Shown: in pieces, positions 1-7,930 of the stretch | How positions within the stretch are numbered: the first letter of the stretch is position 1 | How the letters are laid out: the number at the start of each line of letters is the position of its first letter | Assembly (NCBI GenBank): GCA_038325105.1 | Contig: JBBQIR010000073.1 | Span: forward strand, 1 to 10,072 | Length of the DNA stretch: 10,072 bases | DNA from: WSXY01 sp038325105 | GTDB lineage: Bacteria; Actinomycetota; Coriobacteriia; Anaerosomatales; Anaerosomataceae | Reading direction: 5' to 3' | Position numbers and translations under genes: made by a program | Notes under the pieces: generated by a model | The model's input: only the letters and a program-made list of their open reading frames with translations | What the model was told of the DNA's origin: nothing | Database searches by the model: none

Positions 1-1375
1 GTCGTCGGTCGACGAGTCGATGCTCACCGGCGAGTCGGTCCCCGTGTCGAAGGCGGTCGGGGCCGAGGTGATCGGCGGCGCCGTCAATGGCGAGGGCATG
101 CTCGTGGTGACCGTGCGGCGCACCGGTGCCGAGTCGTTCCTAGCGCAGGTCGTCGAGCTCGTGCGCGAGGCTCAAGAATCGAAGTCAAAGACTCAGGACC
201 TCGCTGATCGCGCCGCGATGTGGCTCACGTTCGTCGCGCTTGGCGGCGGCATGGTGACCTTCGCGACCTGGATGGTGCTCGGCAGGCCGCTCGCATACGC
301 GGTCGAGCGTGCCGTGACCGTGATGGTGATCGCGTGCCCGCACGCGCTCGGACTCGCGATCCCGCTCGTCGTCGCGGTGTCGACGGCGTACGGCGCGAGA
401 AGCGGACTGCTCGTGCGCGACCGGATGGCGTTCGAGAATGCGCGCTCCATCAACGCGGTCATCTTCGACAAGACCGGCACGCTGACCGAGGGTCGCTTCG
501 GCGTGACCGACGTCGTGCTGCTCGGCGACCTTGACCGAGACGCGATCCTGTCTCTGGCGTCGTCGGTCGAGCAGTACTCCGAGCACCCCATCGCACGCGC
601 GATCGCCGATGCCTCGAAGCCGCTCGCTGCGGTCACCGGCTTCGAGGCGATTCCGGGCAAGGGTGCGCGGGCGAGCGTTGACGGGCGCGACGTCGCCGTC
701 GTGAGCCCCGGCTACCTTGCCGAGGAGGGCATCCCCGCGCCCGAAGCCGCCGCCGAACTCTTCGAGGGCGGCCGCACGGTCGTCTTCGTGCTGCGCGACG
801 GCGCTCCTCTCGGCGCGATCGCGCTCTCCGACGTCGTTCGTCCTGAGTCGATCGAGGCGATCCGTCGTCTCCAAGAGATGGGCGTCGAGTCGATTATGCT
901 CACCGGCGACAACAAGGCGGTCGCCGCGCGCGTCGCGGCGGAACTTGGCATCGAGCGCTTCTTCGCCGAGGTGCTCCCCGCCGAAAAGGCGGCGACTATC
1001 CAGCGCGTGCGGGCCGAGGGCAAGGTTGTCGCGATGGTGGGCGACGGCGTGAACGACGCACCGGCGCTTGCCTCGGCAGACGTCGGCATCGCGATCGGCG
1101 CGGGGACCGATGTGGCGGTCGCTACGGCCGACGTCGTGCTCGTGCGGAGCAACCCGGCGGACGTCGCGACGATCATCAGCCTCGCGCGTGCGACGTATCG
1201 CAAGATGCTGCAGAACCTTGCGTGGGCGACCGGCTACAACGTCATCGCCATCCCGCTTGCTGCGGGCGTGCTCGTGGGTGTCGGCATCGTGCTCAGCCCG
1301 GCCGTCGGCGGACTGCTCATGTCGGCCTCGACGGTCATCGTTGCCATCAACGCGCGGATGCTGCGTGTGCGGTAG
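1..1375 (+). CDS. copB: Heavy-metal P1B-type ATPase, CopB class, C-terminal part (5' end outside window)
   Basis: Membrane pump that uses ATP to export copper or silver ions. The reading frame is open from position 2, and the visible 457 residues begin in the actuator domain with VDESMLTGES, so the true start lies upstream. Numbering from the Met at 20: a membrane pair at about 66-125 carries the metal site CPH (106-108, in VIACPHALGLAIP), then DKTGT with the phosphorylated Asp150, the SEHP nucleotide-binding motif (187-190), TGDN (295-298) and GDGVND (341-346). Two final membrane segments contain YNVIAIPLAAG and the LLMSAST motif. CPH rather than CPC, together with the YN and MSxST motifs, is typical of the P1B-3 (CopB) subgroup, described for Cu(II), Cu(I) and Ag(I). 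Any N-terminal His-rich or metal-binding region is not visible. No clear terminator follows. The metal is inferred from the subgroup, not shown. Confidence 0.93.
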   Translation, partial: SSVDESMLTGESVPVSKAVGAEVIGGAVNGEGMLVVTVRRTGAESFLAQVVELVREAQESKSKTQDLADRAAMWLTFVALGGGMVTFATWMVLGRPLAYAVERAVTVMVIACPHALGLAIPLVVAVSTAYGARSGLLVRDRMAFENARSINAVIFDKTGTLTEGRFGVTDVVLLGDLDRDAILSLASSVEQYSEHPIARAIADASKPLAAVTGFEAIPGKGARASVDGRDVAVVSPGYLAEEGIPAPEAAAELFEGGRTVVFVLRDGAPLGAIALSDVVRPESIEAIRRLQEMGVESIMLTGDNKAVAARVAAELGIERFFAEVLPAEKAATIQRVRAEGKVVAMVGDGVNDAPALASADVGIAIGAGTDVAVATADVVLVRSNPADVATIISLARATYRKMLQNLAWATGYNVIAIPLAAGVLVGVGIVLSPAVGGLLMSASTVIVAINARMLRVR

Positions 1376-1423
1376 GCGGTAGCTCGACCGGAGGCTGCAG
1401 CGGGATCGCTTGTCGATGCCGGA

Positions 1424-1432
1424 TGCTACACT
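1424..1432 (+). promoter_or_regulatory. Possible extended -10 promoter (TGCTACACT)
   Basis: TGC followed by TACACT matches the TGnTATAAT extended -10 pattern at four of six core positions. It lies about 20 bases before the start of the 73-residue gene. No convincing -35 lies at 16-18 bases. Transcription would begin close to the ribosome binding site at 1437-1443, giving a very short leader. This is a weak call, but it is the only promoter-like element in the gap after the ATPase. Confidence 0.3.
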
Positions 1433-1452
1433 CGGCGAGGAGGCGAATCACG

Positions 1453-1674
1453 ATGGGGACCGAACTCAAACCGCAGCCGAACAGGCGCATCTACATCGAG
1501 ACGCTTCGCCGTATGACGCCGGAGCAGCGGCTCGCAAAAGCGTTCGAGCTGTCCGAGCTCACGCACGAGGCGCTGCGCGCCGGGCTTCAGGCGCGCTACC
1601 CGGACGCGTCGGAGGCGGAGCTTCACACCCGCTACCTTGAGAGGCTCGAGCTGTGTCGCAGTCGCAACTCCTGA
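1453..1674 (+). CDS. Small conserved protein, likely partner of the overlapping nucleotidyltransferase
   Basis: A 73-residue soluble protein of unknown function. The ATG at 1453 is chosen because GAGGAGG (1437-1443) lies nine bases upstream; the same frame is open further 5', but that part overlaps the ATPase gene. The core reads MTPEQRLAKAFELSELTHEA (residues 21-40), then a second helix ending LERLELCRSRNS. From memory, short proteins with an 'MTPEQRL.KAFELSE' core and a Cys-x-x-Arg-Asn-type end are common in bacteria and archaea beside nucleotidyltransferase genes; I know no assigned activity. It looks all-helical, with no membrane segment or signal peptide. Its last 22 bases overlap the next gene, which implies coupled translation and a two-protein module. 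By architecture it could be the antitoxin-like or regulatory half, which is inference only. Confidence 0.8.
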   Translation: MGTELKPQPNRRIYIETLRRMTPEQRLAKAFELSELTHEALRAGLQARYPDASEAELHTRYLERLELCRSRNS

Positions 1675-2216
1675 GCGAGGCCGTCACGGCGCTCGAATCC
1701 GCCGGTGTGGGCTACTTCCTGAGCGGATCGCTCGCATCCAGTCTGCAGGGTGAGCCGCGCGCAACGCACGATATCGACCTTGTCATCGAGGTGGACGCAC
1801 GCGTGATCGAGTCGCTGGCGGCCGCGTTTGGTGCCGATACGTACTTCTTCGATGACCTGGCTGCACGAGACGCTCTGGCTCGCCGCGGCATGTTCAATCT
1901 GATCGACACGCGTTCCGGAGACAAGATCGACTTCTGGGCACTCACCGACGAGCCGTTCGATGCGAGCCGGTTCTCACGCCGCACCAGAACGGCCGCTTTC
2001 GGTATAGAGTTCTCGGTCTCTGCTCCCGAGGACACGATCCTCCAGAAACTCAAGTGGGCGGCGGCGAGCGGCGGAAGCGAACGCCAGGTCCGCGACGCAG
2101 TGGGCGTGTATGACCTGCACCACGGCGTGCTCGATGAGGAGTATCTCGACCGCTGGGCGAACGATCTTGGCATCGCGGAGTTGCTCGGCAGCGTGCGAGC
2201 TGCGGTTACCCCGTGA
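1653..2216 (+). CDS. Nucleotidyltransferase-fold protein (DNA polymerase beta-like superfamily)
   Basis: A 187-residue protein that probably transfers a nucleotide to an unknown acceptor. The GTG start at 1653 is supported by GAGAGG at 1639-1644, eight bases upstream, and overlaps the preceding gene by 22 bases. Fold hallmarks are the GS motif in FLSGSLASSLQGEPRAT (Gly25-Ser26), the metal-binding pair Asp40-x-Asp42 in THDIDLVIE, and a likely third Asp93 in DKIDFWAL. All three acidic positions are present, so catalysis is plausible. The C-terminal part (EDTILQKLKWAAASGGSERQ, 126-145, then DAVGVY) resembles the helical tail of small AbiEii- or MNT-like proteins. No membrane segment or signal peptide is seen. 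The small upstream partner suggests a toxin-antitoxin-like or regulatory pair. The superfamily is secure; substrate and biological role are not known. Confidence 0.87.
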   Translation: MSQSQLLSEAVTALESAGVGYFLSGSLASSLQGEPRATHDIDLVIEVDARVIESLAAAFGADTYFFDDLAARDALARRGMFNLIDTRSGDKIDFWALTDEPFDASRFSRRTRTAAFGIEFSVSAPEDTILQKLKWAAASGGSERQVRDAVGVYDLHHGVLDEEYLDRWANDLGIAELLGSVRAAVTP

Positions 2217-2328
2217 GTTCCGCGAGCGACTGGATCGGCCGCATCATCGGCGGAGTCGATCGACTACAGGTAGTGTCCGCTCAGGCGGCTCCCCGTCCGA
2301 TTGTCATGAACACTGTTCGGTGAGGCTC

Positions 2329-2366
2329 TTGAGTTATACGCAAGGTTGGAGTAACCTGCGTATAAC
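2329..2366 (+). promoter_or_regulatory. Probable promoter and operator: large inverted repeat
   Basis: Half-sites TTATACGCA (2334-2342) and TGCGTATAA (2357-2365) are an exact inverted repeat with centres 23 bases apart, about two helical turns. The symmetry continues inward with GGTT/AACC (2344-2347, 2353-2356) and outward by one G-C pair, with a single unpaired A (2342 or 2343) and a five-base centre. Promoter-like hexamers overlap it: TTGAGT (2329-2334) lies 17 bases before TAACCT (2352-2357), and TATAAC (2361-2366) is a better -10 but lacks a good -35. The position just before the ribosome binding site GAGGGAG (2372-2378) of the next gene suggests an operator for a dimeric repressor. A hairpin in the 5' leader is the alternative. 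Confidence 0.6.
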
Positions 2367-2384
2367 CTCTCGAGGGAGATCACC

Positions 2385-3452
2385 GTGGACAGGCAACCGC
2401 TCGAGGTGCAGACGCTCTATGCCGAACTCATCGAGCGCCTCGCGATGCTTGAGGCGCAGCGAACCATCGGGCATGTCCCCGGGGGCTTCGTCACCAAGAG
2501 CATCAAGGGCCAGGAGTACTACTACTTCCAGCACATGGGTCCTGGCGGAACCAAACACCAGACGTATATGGGCCGTCGAGATGAGGTGCTTGACGCCGTC
2601 GCCCGGCGCTACGTCCAGGGACGCGAGGGTGTCGCGGGTGACGCGGAGTCGATTCGCCGGTTGTGCTCGCTTCTTCGGGCGGGTGGCGTGCTGACGACGG
2701 ATGCTCCTTCGGCTCGGGTCATGAGCGCTCTTGCCGACGTCGGCGTGTTTCATCTCGGTGGTGTACTGGTCGGAACGCACGCGTTCACTGTGATCGGTAA
2801 TCTGCTCGGCGTGAAGTGGCGGGGCTTGGCACTTCACACACAGGACGTCGATGTTGCCGCAGCGTCGCGCCTGAGTGTCGCCGTGCCCCATATCGGCGCG
2901 GATGTTCCCGGGGCGCTCGAGAGTCTCGAGATGGGGTTCCTGCCGGTTCCGGGCTTCGACCCCGGGAGTCCGTCGACCTCTTACAAAGTTCGCGGCCAGG
3001 GGCTACGGGTCGACATGCTCACGCCCGCGCGCACGAGCGGCCTCGGGAGTGTGGCGGTTCCTCGGTTCAAGACCGCAGCCCAGCCCCTGCGATACCTGGA
3101 CTTCGTGATGGATGGGTCGATTCGAGGGGTTGTCGTGAGCGGTGGTGCCGTGTTGGTCAACGTCCCCGACCCCGCTCGGTTCGCCATCCACAAGCTCATC
3201 GTCGCAGGCGAGCGTCCTGTGGGCATGCACGTCAAGCGCGAGAAGGATCTCCGGCAAGCCGCGCAGGTTCTGGGCGCACTCCTTGAGGATCGACCCGGAG
3301 ACGTCGAGCGGGCGTGGAAGGCAGCCGAGAGTCGCGGTCGCGGCTGGGAGAGGCGGATGACCGATGGCGTGACGGCGATGGCGAACCTCGAGCCTGACGC
3401 GGCGGCTGGGCTACGGGCGCTTCTCGGCACTCTCCCATCGCGCGCGCTGTGA
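2385..3452 (+). CDS. GSU2403-family nucleotidyltransferase-fold protein (NTP_transf_8 type)
   Basis: A 355-residue cytoplasmic protein, probably a nucleotidyltransferase with unknown acceptor. The GTG start has GAGGGAG six bases upstream. The N-terminal ~75 residues include a basic, aromatic stretch (SIKGQEYYYFQHM, then KHQTYMGRRDEV) that looks like a beta-hairpin substrate-binding region. The fold motifs follow: GTHAFTVIGNLLGV (130-143) in the GS position, with Thr131 instead of Ser; the metal-binding pair Asp154-x-Asp156 in HTQDVDVA; and a third acidic site, Asp210, in GLRVDMLTP. A conserved segment PARFAIHKLIVAGER (263-277) precedes a helical C-terminus. This order and length match the GSU2403 family as I recall it; its function is not established. 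It is likely transcribed from its own promoter with the inverted repeat at 2333-2366. The next gene starts 31 bases downstream and may be read through. Confidence 0.83.
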   Translation: MDRQPLEVQTLYAELIERLAMLEAQRTIGHVPGGFVTKSIKGQEYYYFQHMGPGGTKHQTYMGRRDEVLDAVARRYVQGREGVAGDAESIRRLCSLLRAGGVLTTDAPSARVMSALADVGVFHLGGVLVGTHAFTVIGNLLGVKWRGLALHTQDVDVAAASRLSVAVPHIGADVPGALESLEMGFLPVPGFDPGSPSTSYKVRGQGLRVDMLTPARTSGLGSVAVPRFKTAAQPLRYLDFVMDGSIRGVVVSGGAVLVNVPDPARFAIHKLIVAGERPVGMHVKREKDLRQAAQVLGALLEDRPGDVERAWKAAESRGRGWERRMTDGVTAMANLEPDAAAGLRALLGTLPSRAL

Positions 3453-3483
3453 TGATGACCAGGCCGCTACAGCCGCCTGCCCG

Positions 3484-4509
3484 GTGCGCTCTCGTATGAC
3501 CCCTCGCCCCGACATACGCACACTGCTCTCCTCAGGCAACGTTGTCCTCGGGCCCATGGCGGGCATCACCGAGGCGCCGTTTCGCGGCATCTGCAAGCGC
3601 CTCGGCGCCGGGCTCACGTACACCGAGATGGTCAGCGCGAAGGGCCTGCACTACAACCCGGACGCCGCGATTTCGCGCGCGCTGCTCACCTTCGACCCCG
3701 CCGAGACGCCCTGCGGCGTGCAGCTCTTCGGCGCGGAGCCGGCGCTCATGGCCGAGCAGGCCGCGCGCATCGTCTCGGAGTACGGCGACGACGTCGCGTT
3801 CATCGACATCAACATGGGGTGCCCCGTCAGCAAAGTGGTCTCGAAAGGCGAGGGAAGCGCGCTCATGCGCACGCCCGAGCTTGCGGCCGAGATCGTGACG
3901 CGCGTTGCCGAGGCGGCCGACGTGCCGGTGACGGTGAAGTTCCGCAGCGGTTGGGACGCCGGGAGCGTGAACGCCGTGGAGTTCGCCCGCGCGATGGAAG
4001 CGGCCGGCGCATCGGCGATCGCCGTGCATGGCCGCACGCGCGATCAGTTCTACCACGGCTGTGCCGACTGGGACGTCATCGCGGCCGTGAAAGCGGCGGT
4101 TTCGGTGCCGGTTATCGGCAGCGGCGATGTCTTCTCGGCGGCGGATGCGCTTGCGATGCTCAAGCGCACGGGCGTCGACGCGGTCATGATCGCCCGCGGC
4201 GCGCAGGGAAACCCGTGGATCTTCTCGGCAGTTCGCGCACTCATCGATCGAGGCGAGGTGCTGGCGCCACCCACAGCGTTCGACCGTATCGATATGGCGC
4301 GCGAGCACGCCGCGGCGCTCGTTGCGTTCGGGGGCGAACACGCGTTTACGCGCATGCGAAAACACGTTGCCTGGTACATCCGGGAGATGCCGGGCGCCAC
4401 GTACGTGCGGGAGCGCGCGAACACGGCCGGCAGCTACGCCGAGCTGGACGAAATGCTGGTCGAGTATCGCGAATTCGTGGGTGGACGCGCCGGCATTCAG
4501 GAGCCGTGA
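3484..4509 (+). CDS. dusB: tRNA-dihydrouridine synthase (DusB type)
   Basis: FMN-dependent enzyme that reduces specific uridines in the D-loop of tRNA to dihydrouridine using NAD(P)H. The 341-residue reading has the flavin TIM-barrel order: GPMAGITEAPFR (23-34), the catalytic Cys113 in INMGCPVSKV, VKFRSGW (151-157) with the basic FMN contacts, AVHGRTR (180-186), GSGDVFSA (212-219) and ARGAQGNPWIF (237-247), followed by a helical tRNA-binding tail with RKHVAWY (292-298). Length is normal for the family. The start is uncertain: GTG at 3484 and ATG at 3496 (four codons later) both leave a complete barrel, and neither has a clear ribosome binding site. The stop of the preceding gene lies 31 bases upstream, so it may share that transcript. 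No clear terminator follows. Confidence 0.95.
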   Translation: MRSRMTPRPDIRTLLSSGNVVLGPMAGITEAPFRGICKRLGAGLTYTEMVSAKGLHYNPDAAISRALLTFDPAETPCGVQLFGAEPALMAEQAARIVSEYGDDVAFIDINMGCPVSKVVSKGEGSALMRTPELAAEIVTRVAEAADVPVTVKFRSGWDAGSVNAVEFARAMEAAGASAIAVHGRTRDQFYHGCADWDVIAAVKAAVSVPVIGSGDVFSAADALAMLKRTGVDAVMIARGAQGNPWIFSAVRALIDRGEVLAPPTAFDRIDMAREHAAALVAFGGEHAFTRMRKHVAWYIREMPGATYVRERANTAGSYAELDEMLVEYREFVGGRAGIQEP

Positions 4510-4564
4510 TCGACCGCGTCTATGCACTCCGCGGCCTCGCTGATTCGGCAATTGGCTCGTAACC

Positions 4565-4573
4565 TGCTATAAT
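4565..4573 (+). promoter_or_regulatory. Extended -10 promoter (TGCTATAAT) for the helicase-typA operon
   Basis: TGC followed by a perfect TATAAT makes a consensus extended -10 element, which does not need a strong -35. A weak TTCGGC (4544-4549) lies 18 bases upstream. It sits in the non-coding gap between dusB and the helicase and stands out in GC-rich sequence. The predicted start of transcription is about 4580. Confidence 0.7.
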
Positions 4574-4579
4574 CCGCCA

Positions 4580-4686
4580 GCAAACCTAAACGAAGACTCG
4601 GTTGTCCTGTGCTGTGCAAGTTCGCAGACGTTCGGATCAGCTGCGTCTGCAATCGTGGCGTGGAAGCGCCCAGCATAGGAGAACAA
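4580..4686 (+). promoter_or_regulatory. Structured 5' leader of the helicase mRNA
   Basis: About 107 bases separate the predicted transcription start from the helicase start codon. Two hairpins can be drawn by eye: GCAGACG (4624-4630) pairs perfectly with CGTCTGC (4644-4650) around a 13-base loop, and GGCG (4657-4660) pairs with CGCC (4667-4670) just before the ribosome binding site. Long structured leaders are known for some DEAD-box helicase mRNAs and other cold-induced genes, where they allow temperature- or self-dependent control. A regulatory role here is inference. No match to a named riboswitch was recognised. Confidence 0.4.
4677..4682 (+). promoter_or_regulatory. Ribosome binding site that fixes a TTG start
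   Basis: AGGAGA lies four bases before TTG at 4687. The alternative in-frame GTG at 4609 has no such site and would add 26 residues unlike any helicase N-terminus, so the TTG is preferred. Confidence 0.75.
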
Positions 4687-5913
<1,227 letters not shown>

Positions 5914-5974
5914 CAATCACACCGCGCGTAGTGCGCCTCAAGCAGGCTTCCTTCACCTCGACCTTCGGAGCATC

Positions 5975-7783
5975 ATGCGCCAGAACGACGTACGCAACAT
6001 CGCCATCATCGCCCACGTCGACCATGGCAAGACCACGCTCGTGGACCGGCTTCTGCAGACGACGCACGTCTTCCGTGACAACCAGGATGTGCCCACCTGT
6101 GTTCTGGACAGCAATGACCAGGAGCGTGAGCGCGGCATCACCATCCTCGCGAAGAACATCTCGATCCGCTACAACGATGTGAAGATCAACGTCATCGACA
6201 CACCCGGTCACGCCGACTTCGGTGGCGAGGTCGAGCGCGTCCTCAAAATGGCCGACGGTGCGCTCCTGATCGTCGATGCATTTGAGGGTCCGATGCCGCA
6301 GACGCGCTTCGTGCTCAAGAAGGCGCTCGAGAACGGCCTCAAGCCGTTCGTCGTCATCAACAAGATCGACCGCCCGGGCGCCCGTCCGCACGAGGTCATC
6401 GGCGACGTGTTCGACCTTATGGTCGACCTCGGTGCGAACGACTCGCAGCTCGACTTCCCGATCGTCTACACGAGCGCCGTGAACGGCTACGCGCGCTACG
6501 AGCCCGAAGACACGAACGTCGACATGATTCCGCTCCTCGACGCCATCATCAAGCACATCCCGGCGCCGGACTGCGATCCCGACGGCCCCGTCGCCATGCA
6601 GGTCTGCACGATCGACTACTCGTCGTTCGTCGGCCGTATCGGCATCGGCCGCATCTTCTCGGGCACGCTCCATAACGGCGAGAAGATCCTCGTGGTGAAA
6701 AACGATGGCAGCCGCTATCAGGCGCAGGTCAAGAACCTGTTCACCTTCGAGGGAATGGGTCGCCTCGAGGTCGAAGCCGCCCACGCGGGCGACATCTGCG
6801 CGGTCGTCGGCATCGAGGACGCGGACATCGGCGACATGTTCACCTGCCGTATCGACCCGATCCGCCTCGATCCGATCCACGTGGAAGAGCCCACGATGTC
6901 GGTCGTCTTCGCGCCGTCCACCAGCCCGCTCGTGGGCCAGGAGGGCAAGATCGTCGGTGGCCGCCAGATCAAGGAGCGCCTCTTCCGCGAGGCTGAGTCC
7001 AACATCTCGATGAACATCGTCGAGACCGAGGACAAAGGCGGCATGGAAGTCTCTGGCCGAGGAGTGCTGCACCTCTCGGTACTCATGGAGACGATGCGTC
7101 GTGAGGGCTACGAGTTCCAGGTCGGTCGCCCGCAGGTCATCCTCAAGAAAGAGGGCAACAAGACCTTCGAACCGATCGAGCAGGCCGTCGTTGACGTGCC
7201 GAGCGACTATGCCGGAAAGGTCATCGAGATCTTCGGCTCGCGCTCAGGTGAGATGACCGACATGGTCCAGCGCGACCAGCACGTGCACCTCGAATTCAAG
7301 ATTCCGTCGCGAGGCGTGATGGGCCTGCGCACGCGCATCTTGAACGCCACCCGCGGCGAGGCCACGCTCTTCCACCACTTCGCCGAGTACGGCCCACACA
7401 AGGGCGACCTCGGTGGCCGCATCAATGGCTCGCTCATCGCGATGTCGACCGAGAAATCCGTCGCGTTCGCGCTTGATGCGCTGCAGACGCGCGGCATTCT
7501 CTTCGTCGGCCCGACCGTGATGTGTTACGAGGGTATGATCGTTGGCGAGCACGCCAAGGACAACGACCTCGTCGTCAACGTGTCGAAGGCCAAGGCACTC
7601 ACGAACATGCGCGCTGCCTCTGCGGACAAGGGCATCCAGCTTTCGCCCCCGACCACCTTCACGCTTGAAGAGGCGCTGGAGTACATCGAGGACGACGAGT
7701 TGGTCGAGATAACGCCCAAGAGCATCCGGCTGCGTAAGCGGCTCCTGACCGAGAACGAGCGCAAGAAGAACCGCCGGAGCTGA
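5975..7783 (+). CDS. typA: Ribosome-associated translational GTPase TypA/BipA
   Basis: EF-G-like GTPase that binds the 70S ribosome and supports large-subunit assembly, especially in cold or stress. ATG 5975 is chosen because the family starts with RNIAIIAHVDHGKTTL and GGAG (5967-5970) lies four bases upstream; the frame is open further 5' inside the helicase gene but that is not family sequence. The 602 residues match the usual ~600. G motifs: G1 AHVDHGKT (13-20), G2 ERGIT (52-56), G3 DTPGH (75-79), G4 NKID (129-132), G5 SA (167-168). Domain II, the EF-G-like domains (GRGVLHLSVLMETMRREGYE) and the BipA-specific C-terminal domain, with the basic end RLRKRLLTENERKKNRRS, are all present. It is probably co-transcribed with the RNA helicase upstream, which fits a shared role in ribosome biogenesis. 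Confidence 0.97.
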   Translation: MRQNDVRNIAIIAHVDHGKTTLVDRLLQTTHVFRDNQDVPTCVLDSNDQERERGITILAKNISIRYNDVKINVIDTPGHADFGGEVERVLKMADGALLIVDAFEGPMPQTRFVLKKALENGLKPFVVINKIDRPGARPHEVIGDVFDLMVDLGANDSQLDFPIVYTSAVNGYARYEPEDTNVDMIPLLDAIIKHIPAPDCDPDGPVAMQVCTIDYSSFVGRIGIGRIFSGTLHNGEKILVVKNDGSRYQAQVKNLFTFEGMGRLEVEAAHAGDICAVVGIEDADIGDMFTCRIDPIRLDPIHVEEPTMSVVFAPSTSPLVGQEGKIVGGRQIKERLFREAESNISMNIVETEDKGGMEVSGRGVLHLSVLMETMRREGYEFQVGRPQVILKKEGNKTFEPIEQAVVDVPSDYAGKVIEIFGSRSGEMTDMVQRDQHVHLEFKIPSRGVMGLRTRILNATRGEATLFHHFAEYGPHKGDLGGRINGSLIAMSTEKSVAFALDALQTRGILFVGPTVMCYEGMIVGEHAKDNDLVVNVSKAKALTNMRAASADKGIQLSPPTTFTLEEALEYIEDDELVEITPKSIRLRKRLLTENERKKNRRS

Positions 7784-7803
7784 TCCGGACCTCTTTGGGG
7801 CTT

Positions 7804-7840
7804 CAATGCGGGCATGACTCAACGAGTCGTGCCCGCATTG
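7804..7840 (+). terminator. Long hairpin after typA, probable terminator
   Basis: A 17-bp stem (7804-7820 with 7824-7840), broken only by one G-T wobble, encloses a three-base AAC loop. It starts 20 bases after the typA stop. No T-run follows (GCGCTGCTAGCTTTA), so it is not a classical intrinsic terminator, but U-poor hairpins of this kind often end genes in high-GC Gram-positive genomes. It could also protect the 3' end of the mRNA. Confidence 0.65.
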
Positions 7841-7850
7841 CGCTGCTAGC

Positions 7851-7879
7851 TTTACGCGTCTTCGGGTATCTCCCATAGT
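7851..7879 (+). promoter_or_regulatory. Possible promoter of the 5'-nucleotidase gene
   Basis: TTTACG (7851-7856) and CATAGT (7874-7879) each match four of six consensus positions and are 17 bases apart, directly after the typA hairpin. Transcription would start near 7886, consistent with the ATG at 7945 rather than the GTG at 7885 as start codon. Confidence 0.4.
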
Positions 7880-7930
7880 GGCCGGTGCGTTCGCCGTCCC
7901 GCCGGTCCGCTTTCGGCATGGACGGCGGCA

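Noticed and set aside
1222..1452. N-terminal extension of the 73-residue protein back into the ATPase gene
   Set aside because: The extension is Arg/Cys-rich, overlaps the ATPase coding end in another frame, and a strong ribosome binding site marks ATG 1453.
4514..4534. CCGCG...CGCGG inverted repeat after dusB as a terminator
   Set aside because: Five pairs around an 11-base loop with no T-run is expected by chance in GC-rich DNA.
3532..4551. Open frame of 339 codons on the - strand opposite dusB
   Set aside because: Arg/His-rich antisense translation with no family resemblance.
5923..5938. Small GCGC...GCGC hairpin between helicase and typA as a terminator
   Set aside because: The stem is only about four to five pairs with no T-run, too weak to call termination; the genes are treated as co-transcribed.
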